NCBI RefSeq assembly: GCF_944388875.1
Contig: NZ_CALXKQ010000001.1
Location: 372,001 to 436,000 of the forward strand
Direction: 5' to 3'
Length of the DNA: 64,000 bases
Source of the DNA: an uncultured Brachyspira sp.
GTDB lineage: Bacteria > Spirochaetota > Brachyspiria > Brachyspirales > Brachyspiraceae
The notes under the pieces are model-generated. The model was given only the letters and a program-made list of their open reading frames with translations. It made no database searches and was not told where the DNA came from. Made by a program: the position numbers and the translations under genes. The stretch's first letter is position 1, and each line of letters opens with the position of its first letter. This document shows, in pieces, positions 55,872 to 64,000 of this stretch.

Positions 55872-58643
55872 TTATCTCACTGCCTCAGCACATCTAGTAC
55901 ATAACTCTTTATGCTCGCTGTCTGTTCCTACACTGTCATAATGTCCCCAACAGCGTACGCATTTTTCATGACTAGCTTTCTCTGTCTTAACATAAGAAAC
56001 ACCGCCCTCTATAAATGTATCGTCCTTGCTGTCTGAAATTGTTACTTTACTTACAATGAATACTTCGTTTAAATATTTTTGGTATTTTGTAAGTAAGTCT
56101 TTTGAAGATGATTCTTTAGTGCATATTGTTATATAAGCCTCTAAAGATTTACCTATAGTGTTGTTATCTCTGGCTCTTTCAAGCGATAATAATACATCAT
56201 CACGTACTTTAAGAAGTGAAGCCCATTCTTGTTCTAACTCTAAATCAATCAAACTATCATCAGCTTTAGGATATAATTCCAAATGTACAGAAGAAGCATT
56301 TTCCTCTTTATAGTATCCCCAAACCTCATCAGTTGTGAAAGGAAGTACAGGAGCTATAAGTTTTACTAATACATCTAATATTTCAGCAAGTACAGTCTGA
56401 GCACTTCTTCTTGAAACAGAATCTTTTCTGTCGCAGTATAATCTGTCTTTTATAATATCAAAGTAAGTAGCAGAAAGTTCAACTACACAGTAATTGATAA
56501 GTCTTTGATAGAATAAATGAAACTCATAACCCTCGCAGGCCTTATCAGCAACTTTTATAAAGCTATGAAGTCTTGATAATGCATATCTGTCTACAGGAAG
56601 TAAATCTTTAACTTCGATCTTTTCTTTGCTGTAATCAAAATCAGAAATATTTCCAAGCAAATATCTGAAAGTATTTCTTATTTTTCTGTAATTGTCAGCA
56701 ATAGCTTTCATCATATTATCGCCAACACGTGCATTGTGAGTAAAGTCTTCACTTATACACCAAAGCCTTAATATATCAGCACCATATTTGTCAATAACTT
56801 CTAAAGGCGAAACAACATTGCCGGCACTTTTATGCATAGCTCTGCCTTGTTCATCTAAAGTCCAGCCATGAGTTACAAGCTCTTTATATGGAGGAATTCC
56901 TCTTATAGCCATAGAAGGCCAAATTGCAGCTTGGAACCAGCCTCTGTATTGATCTCCTCCCTCCAAATATATATCAACAGGGAAAACACCGTCCAAATCT
57001 TTATTGGTTTTCTGTGCAGCAAATGATGATACTCCAGAATCAAACCATACGTCCAAAATATCCTCTTCTTTGCCAAAATCAGAAGATCCGCATTCACATT
57101 TAGTACCTTCAGGAAGTAAGTCTTTAGGCTCTAATTCAAACCATACGTCCATTCCTTTAGTTTTTACTATTTCAGCAAAATGTTTAGTAGACTCTGCAGT
57201 AAGCAAAGTTTTTCCGCAGTTTTTACAGTAGAATGCAGGTATAGGAACACCCCAAGAACGCTGTCTTGATAAACACCAATCTGGACGATTTTCAAGCATC
57301 TTTCTCATTCTGTCATGTCCCCAAGTAGGATACCATTTAATATTATCTAAAGATTTAACAGTTCTTTCATCTATATGATCATGCTTCATATCCATAAACC
57401 ACTGAGAAGTAGCTCTGAATATCAAAGGATTTTTACATCTCCAGCAAATAGGATAACTATGTGTAACTTTTTCTTTATAGAATAATGAACCGTTATTTTC
57501 AAGTATTTCAATTACTTTAGGATTAGCATCTCTTACTTTCATGCCCTGCATTTCTGGAAACTCACTAGTATATCTTCCAGCCTTATCTACAGGACAGTAT
57601 ATATCAAGTCCGTAATTAACCCCTGTCTGATAGTCTTCCATACCATGACCAGGGGCAGTATGAACAACACCAGTACCAGCAGTAGCTTCAACATAATCAG
57701 CAAATACAACAGCAGATTTTCTATCCTTTATAAATGGGTGAGCTATTTCAAGTTTTTCAATTTCTTCTATAGAAATAGGAATAATATCTCTGCCTTCTGC
57801 TTTCATATCTTTTTTACCAAGAACAGTATCAACTAGGCTTTTAGTCATTATTGCATATCTTCCGTCTATTTCAACAGCCACATAATCTAAATCTCTATTG
57901 AAAGCACAAGCCATATTTGAAGGAAGTGTCCAAGGAGTAGTAGTCCATATCATAACATCAACGTTTCCATTTAGTTTATCATTGATTTTATTTAATACTG
58001 GAAATCTAACATAAACACTTGTAGAAGTATGATTATCATCATATTCTATTTCGGCAGCAGCCAATGCAGTTTCACAGTCCATACACCAGTGAATAGTTCT
58101 TAAGCCTTTGTATATATATCCTTTTTCTACTAATTGTGCAAATACTTCAACTATTTCAGATTCATATTCAGGCGACATAGTAAGGTAAGGATTTTCCCAA
58201 TCCCCCATTACACCAAGTCTTTTAAACTCTTTTCTTTGAATATCAATATATTTCTGAGCATAAGCACGGCATTTTTTTCTCATTATAAATTTAGAAGTTT
58301 CTTTATATTTATCTCCCAAACTCTCCTGCACCTTTAATTCTATAGGCATACCATGACAGTCCCATCCAGGAACATAAGGAGAATCAAAACCTTTAGCAGA
58401 TTTATACCTTACAATAATATCTTTAATAATTTTATTTAATGATGTTCCAATATGAATATCTCCATTCGCATAAGGCGGTCCATCATGTAAAATACATTTA
58501 GGAGCACCTTTTCTTAATTCTCTAAGCTGTTGATAAAGTTTTTCTTCGTCCCATTTTTTTATTATTTTGGGCTCTTTTTCCTTTAAACCTGCTTTCATAG
58601 GAAAAGCGGTTTTAGGCAAATTGATAGTAGAACTATAATCCAT
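55872..58643 (-). CDS. ileS: Isoleucyl-tRNA synthetase
   Basis: Start at ATG 58643 (923 residues, MDYSSTINLPKTAFPMKAG...), with GGAG 13 bases upstream; an upstream ATG at 58691 would add 16 residues that do not look like the family. Class I motifs: ILHDGPPYANGDIHIGTSLNK (HIGH at ~64), WDCHGMPIELKVQ, the editing domain (MIWTTTPWTLPSNMACAF), and AMHKSAGNVVSP (KMSKS variant, MHKS). The C-terminal zinc site CVRCWGHYDSVGTDSEHKELCTRC is complete. It charges tRNA-Ile. Its promoter is at 58780..58808; no T-box was recognised in the ~130-base leader. Confidence 0.97.
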   Translation of the reverse strand: MDYSSTINLPKTAFPMKAGLKEKEPKIIKKWDEEKLYQQLRELRKGAPKCILHDGPPYANGDIHIGTSLNKIIKDIIVRYKSAKGFDSPYVPGWDCHGMPIELKVQESLGDKYKETSKFIMRKKCRAYAQKYIDIQRKEFKRLGVMGDWENPYLTMSPEYESEIVEVFAQLVEKGYIYKGLRTIHWCMDCETALAAAEIEYDDNHTSTSVYVRFPVLNKINDKLNGNVDVMIWTTTPWTLPSNMACAFNRDLDYVAVEIDGRYAIMTKSLVDTVLGKKDMKAEGRDIIPISIEEIEKLEIAHPFIKDRKSAVVFADYVEATAGTGVVHTAPGHGMEDYQTGVNYGLDIYCPVDKAGRYTSEFPEMQGMKVRDANPKVIEILENNGSLFYKEKVTHSYPICWRCKNPLIFRATSQWFMDMKHDHIDERTVKSLDNIKWYPTWGHDRMRKMLENRPDWCLSRQRSWGVPIPAFYCKNCGKTLLTAESTKHFAEIVKTKGMDVWFELEPKDLLPEGTKCECGSSDFGKEEDILDVWFDSGVSSFAAQKTNKDLDGVFPVDIYLEGGDQYRGWFQAAIWPSMAIRGIPPYKELVTHGWTLDEQGRAMHKSAGNVVSPLEVIDKYGADILRLWCISEDFTHNARVGDNMMKAIADNYRKIRNTFRYLLGNISDFDYSKEKIEVKDLLPVDRYALSRLHSFIKVADKACEGYEFHLFYQRLINYCVVELSATYFDIIKDRLYCDRKDSVSRRSAQTVLAEILDVLVKLIAPVLPFTTDEVWGYYKEENASSVHLELYPKADDSLIDLELEQEWASLLKVRDDVLLSLERARDNNTIGKSLEAYITICTKESSSKDLLTKYQKYLNEVFIVSKVTISDSKDDTFIEGGVSYVKTEKASHEKCVRCWGHYDSVGTDSEHKELCTRCAEAVR

Positions 58644-58779
58644 CTTATTTTTGCTCCATTTTAAATTTTCTTTAATATTTTTGATATGCAATTCTATACT
58701 ATAAGCAGGAATTTTACAAGTTTTTATTTTATATAAAAATATTTAAATAGACACTATTATAACTAAAAAATACATTTAA

Positions 58780-58808
58780 TTTATACTGAAATTTTTTAAG
58801 TTTGTCAA
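58780..58808 (-). promoter_or_regulatory. Promoter of ileS
   Basis: On the minus strand TTGACA (58803..58808) and TATAAA (58780..58785) are 17 bases apart. The -35 box lies inside the edge of repeat R4 copy 2. Confidence 0.75.
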
Positions 58809-58911
58809 CTGATGTACTTTATATAGAATTATCAACTTTTTTGCCGCACAAAAAAGTTGCAAAAAACGCATATACTATAGCTTAATATTTTAAGAATATA
58901 TGTTAAATGTA
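58801..58911. repeat. Repeat R4, copy 2
   Basis: Matches 51766..51872: TGTCAACTGATGTACTTTATATA, the palindrome AACTTTTTTG-CCGCA-CAAAAAAGTT, GCAAAAAACGCATATACTATAG, TTTAAGAATATATGTTAAATGT. Its left end supplies the ileS -35 box. Confidence 0.75.
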
Positions 58912-58964
58912 ATATAACACCATTATTTTATGTCAAAATAAAATTATATTTTTGTTTTAATATA

Positions 58965-59255
58965 TCAAATCTTTAACCATTTCAAATATATTTCATTATC
59001 TTCATACTTACTAACAATTTTCACATAACCATAAAAAAAAGTTATTTGATATGTTTCTATATTGGTTCTTATTTTTATACCATTTGGGGATGCTATTTCT
59101 TTTAACTGCTATTTTGTTAAATTTATATTTTTTGATAAATAACCTTTTTCTCTTTCTATTTCGACAATAGTATCAGAAAAATATACCTCATAAAAAGATA
59201 TATCTTCATCATAAAAACCTAAACTTAATTCTGCATTATCAATTAGGAATTTCAC
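58965..59255 (-). pseudogene. Degraded small protein gene
   Basis: A 97-codon frame (from a GTG at 59255; no clear ribosome site) interrupted by one TAG. It reads KFLIDNAELSLGFYDEDISF..., EREKGYLSKNINLTK, stop, QLKEIASPNGIKIRTN, ITFFYGYVKIVSKYEDNE..., and ends KWLKI. Codon choice and composition look like real coding sequence on both sides of the TAG. The family is not recognised; the pattern recalls small immunity-like proteins. The flanks 58912..58964 and 59256..59369 are A+T-rich without other features. Confidence 0.55.
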
Positions 59256-59369
59256 AAGTTTTTTATTTTGAACTTATAGTTGATAATAATTAATATTTGA
59301 CATTATAATTTTTATTTTAAAGAAAATATGTTCTATAAAAAATATTTATTATAGCAAATTCTAATTTAT

Positions 59370-60353
59370 TTATTTTATATCATCAAAGCATTTAAAACCA
59401 TGAGAAGCCTCAGCACTTTTTACAGCATTATTAATAGCACGCCCCATAACAATAGCAGCAATAGTACCCACAGCATCCAAATTAGCATTAATATCACCAA
59501 CACTCATAGCATAAATACTGTCGCCGTCTAATGTAGTATGAACAGGCTTTATTGTTCTTGCAAATCCATTATGTGCCATAGAAGCAATTTTTCCCATCTG
59601 CGATTTTGTAAACTTAGCATTTGTTATAACAGCACCTATTGTAGTATTTGTAACTATATCATTTGCTGTGGAAGTAAATGTTAAATTTTTATTTTGAGTA
59701 ATTTTTATAAGCTCATCTTCAGAACTCCTTAATCCGTCCTTATTTTCATTAAGAAGCCCTGCCATCATTTTACCATTATCATAATCATATATATCTCCGA
59801 AAGCATTAACTGAAACAACAGCCCCTACTTTTACATCGTCAATTTGAACAGCATAAAAACCAAGCCCAGACTTCATAATATAATCAGTGCCTAATATCTT
59901 ACCTACACAAGCACCAGTACCAGCACCATAATTACCCATCTTAGGATTATTATTTTCTGCATTTATACAAGCCTCATAAGCCATATTAATATCAGGACGA
60001 ACTTTATAATCTCCTATACGCAAATCAAATATACAAGACTGACAAACCAAAGGAACCTTTGTAACCCCTACATCAAAACCAATATTTCTCTCTTCTAAAT
60101 ACTTCATTACTCCGCCTGAAGCATCAAGCCCAAAAGCACTTCCTCCGCTTAAAAGAACCGCATGTATTATTTCCGCAGAAGCAAAAGGCTTTGTTAATTC
60201 GCTCTCTCTTGAAGCAGGTCCCCCGCCTCTTACATCCAAACCAGTAACGGCTCCCCTCTCACATATTATAACTGTACATCCTGTTGCAGCTTCTTTATTT
60301 TGAGCATTTCCTATTTTTATATTTTCTATATCTGTTATTTTTATCTCTTTCAT
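59370..60353 (-). CDS. P1/S58-family peptidase (DmpA/L-aminopeptidase-like)
   Basis: Start at ATG 60353 (327 residues, MKEIKITDIENIKIG...), because GAGGA lies seven bases upstream; a start four codons earlier lacks a site. Family motifs: GCTVIICERGAVTGLDVRGGGPASRE, LLSGGSAFGLDASGGVMKYLEE, YGAGTGACVGKILG, and the self-cleavage site NTTIGAVITNAKFTK, where a Thr becomes the N-terminal nucleophile after autoproteolysis. These enzymes are N-terminal-nucleophile aminopeptidases acting on peptides or amides. It is a single gene divergent from the symporter unit. Confidence 0.9.
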   Translation of the reverse strand: MKEIKITDIENIKIGNAQNKEAATGCTVIICERGAVTGLDVRGGGPASRESELTKPFASAEIIHAVLLSGGSAFGLDASGGVMKYLEERNIGFDVGVTKVPLVCQSCIFDLRIGDYKVRPDINMAYEACINAENNNPKMGNYGAGTGACVGKILGTDYIMKSGLGFYAVQIDDVKVGAVVSVNAFGDIYDYDNGKMMAGLLNENKDGLRSSEDELIKITQNKNLTFTSTANDIVTNTTIGAVITNAKFTKSQMGKIASMAHNGFARTIKPVHTTLDGDSIYAMSVGDINANLDAVGTIAAIVMGRAINNAVKSAEASHGFKCFDDIK

Positions 60354-60414
60354 AATATTCCTCAATTTATGATGGTATTATTTTTTATATTATATATTAA
60401 ATTATAATTTTTAG

Positions 60415-60443
60415 TTGACAAAAAATAAAAAATATTATATACT
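60415..60443 (+). promoter_or_regulatory. Promoter of the symporter unit
   Basis: TTGACA (60415..60420) and TATACT (60438..60443), 17 bases apart. The transcript would have a ~235-base leader before the first gene. The leader has hairpins CTATCA-AGG-TGATAG (60561..60575) and ATTCCAA-GATCA-TTGGAAT (~60631..60650) and a short frame at 60492..60572 (GTG start, GAGG upstream, 26 residues). No known riboswitch was recognised. Confidence 0.8.
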
Positions 60444-60685
60444 TACTGCTAATAGAAATATATTTAAATCAATTAATCGAGGTATTTAATAGTGAAATAT
60501 CTAAACATAATTAAATATTCTTTTTCTTCTATTCAGAAAGCATCTTATCATATAACAACCCTATCAAGGTGATAGAATAATCTATTTTTCACAAATCAAT
60601 ACGTACATATTTTAATGTTCAAAATTTTTAATTCCAAGATCATTGGAATATAAAATTATAATATTAATCTAATAAGGAGAAATTT

Positions 60686-60796
60686 ATGACAGGTTCATGG
60701 CTTATGGATTACTTTATTTACGGCTGCGGTGTATTAATGATAGTACCTATTATAGCATGCATTTTCAGAGCCTTAAAAAATAAAGTAAATAAGTAA
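60686..60796 (+). CDS. Small symporter accessory membrane protein
   Basis: 36 residues, below normal cut-offs. AAGGAG lies 7 bases before the ATG. MTGSWLMDYFIYGCGV... has one membrane span (~8-28) and a basic tail ending KNKVNK. Tiny proteins of this type are encoded directly before sodium:solute symporters and are named symporter small accessory proteins in current annotation. It lies 31 bases upstream of the symporter gene and shares its promoter. Confidence 0.75.
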   Translation: MTGSWLMDYFIYGCGVLMIVPIIACIFRALKNKVNK

Positions 60797-60827
60797 TTAA
60801 AACAAAATAAAAGGAGATAACAACAAA

Positions 60828-62264
60828 ATGATAACAAATTGGATAATATTAATAATTTCTTCTATTGCCCTAATATCAATAGGATATTGGTCGCAGTTAA
60901 AAATTAAGGAAAATGCTTCTGAAGGTTTTTTGCTAGGGGCTAAATCAATAGGAGCTTTTGTAGGAGCGGGTACTTTAATGGCTACAGGATACAGTGGATG
61001 GGGCTTTATAGGTTCTCCCGGTACAACTTATGCTTATGGTGCTATAGAAATATTTGCTAATTTCTTCTTTGCTCCTGCTATAACATTTGGTACACTATTT
61101 TTTGCTGGGTTTATGAGAAAGAGAGCTGAAGAAAGCGGCGGCTATACAGTACCTGAATATATTGCTAAAACACATTATGGAAATGAAACACAAAAAAGAA
61201 TAGTTCATGGATTAGGAGGTATCGCTACTTTTGTATTTTTATCTGTTTATATAATAGGACAAATCAGAGCGGTTGGTTTGGTTGCTTCTCAATGGCTTGG
61301 TATTTCCGAACATGCCGCATCTATAGTATTAATGATTGTTATTATTATATTCACGGTTCAAGGAGGGCTTCTTGCTGTGGCTATAACCGATACAATAATG
61401 TGTATAGGAATGGTTATAGCTTCTATAATAGTATACTTAACTATAATTAAAGATATACCAATGCTGGAGCTTATACAAAAAGTAGGTGAAGTGAAACCAG
61501 AGTTTATTAATCCTGAAACTTCTGTACCTTACGGAAATGGAAAGTACAGTGTATTTTTAGTATTTATATATGCCTTTCTATTCACTACTACTCTTCCATA
61601 TATGTCAGTGAGATTCTTATCATTTAAAAAAGATGTTAATATACCTTTAATGTCTTTATATATGGCACCTATCGGAATAATATTGAGTTTAGTACCTATA
61701 GCAGGACTTTATATGTTTTATAAAAATCCTAACTTATCAAATCCAGACAGTGCCATGCCTGTATTTTTGACAACTTATATTCCTCCTGCAATAGGCGGTA
61801 TGATAATACTGTTTATATTATTCGCAATGCTTTCTACTATAAGCTCGGTTCTGCAGGCATTAGCATCATCTCTATCGCATGACTTGGTTGTATCATTTAC
61901 AAATAAACCAGATAAAAGCAGCCCTATAGTTAATAGATTAGGAGTAGTATTTACTGGCGTATGGGGACTTATACTTACATATTTAGCTCCTCAGGGAATG
62001 CTTAATCAAATAGCGTATATAGGAACAGGAGGGCTTATAGCAATGTTTGTAGGACCTATAATGATGCGACCTATTGTTAAAGCAAATATTACATCAGCTT
62101 TACTTTCTATGATAGTAGGATTAGTAACAAGCACCATATTCATACTAAAACTTAATATAGGATGGGTAGAAGCTCCTATATTCGCAGGCTTGATTGGTTC
62201 AGCTGTTTATTTGATTTGCGGATTCATATCAAATGGAATGAAAAGAATGCCTGCAAATGAATAA
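60828..62264 (+). CDS. Sodium:solute symporter (SSF family)
   Basis: 478 residues, about 13 membrane spans, as in SSF transporters. The N-terminus is periplasmic with SEGFLLGAKSIGAFVGAGTLMATGYSGWGFIGSPG, which is the conserved span-1/2 region containing sodium-site residues; GGYTVPEYIAKTHYG and QGGLLAVAITDTIMCIG (span 5/6) follow, and FAMLSTISSVLQALASSLSHDLV (span 8, sodium-2 site Ser residues). It couples sodium entry to solute uptake at the inner membrane. The substrate cannot be told from sequence; PanF-, PutP- and carboxylate-type members share these motifs. AAGGAGA is the ribosome site. Confidence 0.88.
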   Translation: MITNWIILIISSIALISIGYWSQLKIKENASEGFLLGAKSIGAFVGAGTLMATGYSGWGFIGSPGTTYAYGAIEIFANFFFAPAITFGTLFFAGFMRKRAEESGGYTVPEYIAKTHYGNETQKRIVHGLGGIATFVFLSVYIIGQIRAVGLVASQWLGISEHAASIVLMIVIIIFTVQGGLLAVAITDTIMCIGMVIASIIVYLTIIKDIPMLELIQKVGEVKPEFINPETSVPYGNGKYSVFLVFIYAFLFTTTLPYMSVRFLSFKKDVNIPLMSLYMAPIGIILSLVPIAGLYMFYKNPNLSNPDSAMPVFLTTYIPPAIGGMIILFILFAMLSTISSVLQALASSLSHDLVVSFTNKPDKSSPIVNRLGVVFTGVWGLILTYLAPQGMLNQIAYIGTGGLIAMFVGPIMMRPIVKANITSALLSMIVGLVTSTIFILKLNIGWVEAPIFAGLIGSAVYLICGFISNGMKRMPANE

Positions 62265-62308
62265 TGATAAAATATTAAATACAATCATTTCAACCTAATT
62301 TTATAAAA

Positions 62309-62346
62309 AAGAGTATGTATACTGAAAAAACAATATACATACTCTT
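62309..62346. terminator. Bidirectional terminator between the symporter and GH57 genes
   Basis: AAGAGTATGTATA (62309..62321) pairs perfectly with TATACATACTCTT (62334..62346) around a 12-base A-rich loop. A-runs and T-runs on either side suit termination from both converging genes. Confidence 0.88.
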
Positions 62347-62369
62347 GATTTTTTTTAAATTAAACAAAA

Positions 62370-63956
62370 TTAATTATATATTCTAAAATCCATCTCTGGG
62401 AATATATCATCACGCCATTCTATTTTTCTAAGCCATTCTTCATTCAAATCTCTGTTTTTAATAGCATAGTAAAGATCCGTAAATCTTTTAATATAAAGTT
62501 TAGTAGTATTAACAGCATAATCAACCATAGTGCCAGTATGCATAATGAAAGCCCAGTCGCTGCTTTGAGCAAGCAATAATTCTCTTGCAGCCTGATTCAA
62601 TGCTCTTTCATAAAGCCCTGTTTCATTATAATAATCATGTGCTAATTCTATCATGCGTTCAGCAGCCTTATGTAAATGTCTGTATATCCAGCCATTAGTT
62701 CCATTAAGCCAAACCTCTCCGTATCCGTTAGCTCCCCAGCTCGACATAGAAGGCATAGATATTTGGTTTACAGGATGTCTTTCCAAATATTCTTTTGGAG
62801 TTATAGTTTCTATAGTATTTTGATCATAATGTATCTTTCTCATTAAGAACTCTATAAACATAGGTCCTTCATACCACCAATGCCCAAAAAGTTCAGCATC
62901 ATAAGGAGATACTACTATAGGAGGTCTGTCCATTACAGAAGCTAAATATTCAATTTGTTTTTCTCTATTAAACATAAAGTTTCCAGCATGCTCTCCTGCC
63001 GCATCCATAGCCCACTCTGGATTATAAGGCTCTTTTGCACAGTCTTTTCCTGTAATTCTATAGTATTTTATTCCAGTATTCTTTCTAAGTCCGTTGCTCT
63101 GTATAAAGTCTTTAATATACTCAAAAGGCAAATCATATCCAATATCTCTGTAAAACTCTCTGTATCTGAAATCACCAGGGTAACCTACTTCAGCACTCCA
63201 TACGCTTCTTGAACTTTCAATATCTCTTCCGAAAGCTGCAACTCTGCTCTCTCTTGAACAGTACAAAGGAGCATAAACACCGTATTTAGGCACTTTATCA
63301 GCATACATTATTCCGTGCGTATCTACAAAGAAATATTTTATTCCATTATTAGCCAAATGTTTTTCAAGCCCTGGAAAGAAGCCGCATTCTCCAAGCCATA
63401 TACCTGTGGGCTTTCTTCCTAAATGTCTTTCATGCGTTTTAATAGCCATTTTTAACTGAGCTTCTATTGCCTTAGGATATTCCTGCATAAATGGGAAAAA
63501 TCCATGAGTGGCACCGCATGTAATAATTTCTAAATTGCCTTTCTCTAAAAAATATCTGAATCCGTTTAATATATTCTTATTATATTTATAAACAAAAATA
63601 TCTCTTATCTTTCTGAATTTATCTCTGTAAAATTCAGCAGTATGATGAAAACTAGGATCCAATGATGTTCTCTCACATTCCATCTCAGATAATTTAATTA
63701 ATTTCTCTATATAATTAACATACCTATTTTGAAGAAGCTCATTTGCAAGCATATTCATAAGAGGCGGAGTAACACTCATAGTTATCTTAAAGTTTATTCC
63801 GTCATTAACCATTCTGTCATAAGCATCTAATAGAGGTATATAAGTTTCTGTAATAGCTTCGTATAACCATTCCTCTTCCAAAAAGTTCTCATGTTCTGGG
63901 TGTCTCACATAAGGGAGGTGAGCATGCAGCACTAAAGCTAAATAGCCTTTTGACAT
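62370..63956 (-). CDS. GH57-family 1,4-alpha-glucan branching enzyme
   Basis: 528 residues. GH57/DUF1957 layout: YLALVLHAHLPYVRHPEHENFLEEEWLYEAI at the start (HAHLPYVRHPE), MSVTPPLMNML, HGFFPFMQEYPKAIEAQ, GIWLGECGFFPGLEKHL with the catalytic Glu, and PYDAELFGHWWYEGPMFIEFLMRK with the catalytic Asp. C-terminal helices (SSWGANGYGEVWLNGTNGWIYRHLHKA, QSSDWAFIMHTGTMVDYA) are typical for branching enzymes. It makes alpha-1,6 branches in glycogen-like glucan in the cytoplasm. It is the last gene of the window, with its start 44 bases from the edge. Confidence 0.92.
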   Translation of the reverse strand: MSKGYLALVLHAHLPYVRHPEHENFLEEEWLYEAITETYIPLLDAYDRMVNDGINFKITMSVTPPLMNMLANELLQNRYVNYIEKLIKLSEMECERTSLDPSFHHTAEFYRDKFRKIRDIFVYKYNKNILNGFRYFLEKGNLEIITCGATHGFFPFMQEYPKAIEAQLKMAIKTHERHLGRKPTGIWLGECGFFPGLEKHLANNGIKYFFVDTHGIMYADKVPKYGVYAPLYCSRESRVAAFGRDIESSRSVWSAEVGYPGDFRYREFYRDIGYDLPFEYIKDFIQSNGLRKNTGIKYYRITGKDCAKEPYNPEWAMDAAGEHAGNFMFNREKQIEYLASVMDRPPIVVSPYDAELFGHWWYEGPMFIEFLMRKIHYDQNTIETITPKEYLERHPVNQISMPSMSSWGANGYGEVWLNGTNGWIYRHLHKAAERMIELAHDYYNETGLYERALNQAARELLLAQSSDWAFIMHTGTMVDYAVNTTKLYIKRFTDLYYAIKNRDLNEEWLRKIEWRDDIFPEMDFRIYN

Positions 63957-64000
63957 AATTATTCCTTAAATTAAAATGTTATATAAGATAGTATATAAAA

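Noticed and set aside
58644..58780. T-box leader ahead of ileS
   Set aside because: The ~130-base leader lacks a recognisable T-box sequence and antiterminator hairpin.

Overview
The window is AT-rich (roughly a quarter G+C by eye) with a spirochaete gene set: two FlaA-type periplasmic flagellar sheath proteins, a signal-peptide beta-barrel, a methyl-accepting chemotaxis protein and several lipoproteins. The style fits Brachyspira best; the genus is inferred from these genes, and no rRNA, tRNA or CRISPR array was seen.

Region 1 (0-11.2 kb, minus strand) holds a complete streptolysin S-like thiazole/oxazole-modified peptide cluster. In transcription order it reads: SagB-like dehydrogenase, SagC-like cyclodehydratase partner, SagD-like YcaO, a CPBP protease, a degenerate CPBP paralogue, then a 44-residue SagA-like precursor at 6048..6182 with core CCCSCCCSCC. 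A strong hairpin terminator follows, then an ABC ATPase and permease. A PadR regulator, two HAAS-type membrane proteins, an outer-membrane barrel and two further envelope proteins come after them.

Region 2 (11.2-35.3 kb) is mostly housekeeping: a 5'-nucleotidase lipoprotein, the phosphate operon (pstS, a fused pstC-pstA, pstB, phoU), an M29 aminopeptidase, glutathione peroxidase, mazG, two flaA paralogues, a pseudouridine synthase, a chemoreceptor, two DUF2726 proteins, RNase R, a DUF285-DUF4132 fusion protein, an RND pump split by a frameshift in a TA repeat, and an HD-domain protein.

Region 3 (35.3-55.8 kb) is a defence/accessory island with an unusual modular layout. A full type IIG restriction-modification gene (48629..51505) is accompanied by two 5'-truncated copies of its C-terminal half (39252..40619 and 43930..45378, the second with a different specificity region) and by two remnants of its last codons (43604..43645, 55462..55515). 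Directly downstream of each copy or remnant that abuts cargo sits a different cargo: a KAP NTPase broken by a stop codon, a methyltransferase/DUF1848/small-protein set, a large unknown protein, or a Hachiman (HamA-HamB) system. The 3' end of every cargo abuts the same dispersed palindromic repeat family ending in the tag TTACCCAACATCAAAC. HicAB and a DUF4160/DUF2442 pair lie at the left edge, within the same repeats. The layout suggests a locus that swaps both DNA specificity and defence cargo by homologous recombination.

Region 4 (55.8-64 kb) returns to core genes: ileS, a degraded gene, a P1-family peptidase, a sodium:solute symporter with its small partner protein, and a GH57 glucan branching enzyme. 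Several consensus sigma70-like promoters (TTGACA/TATAAT type) and U-tailed hairpin terminators are visible throughout.
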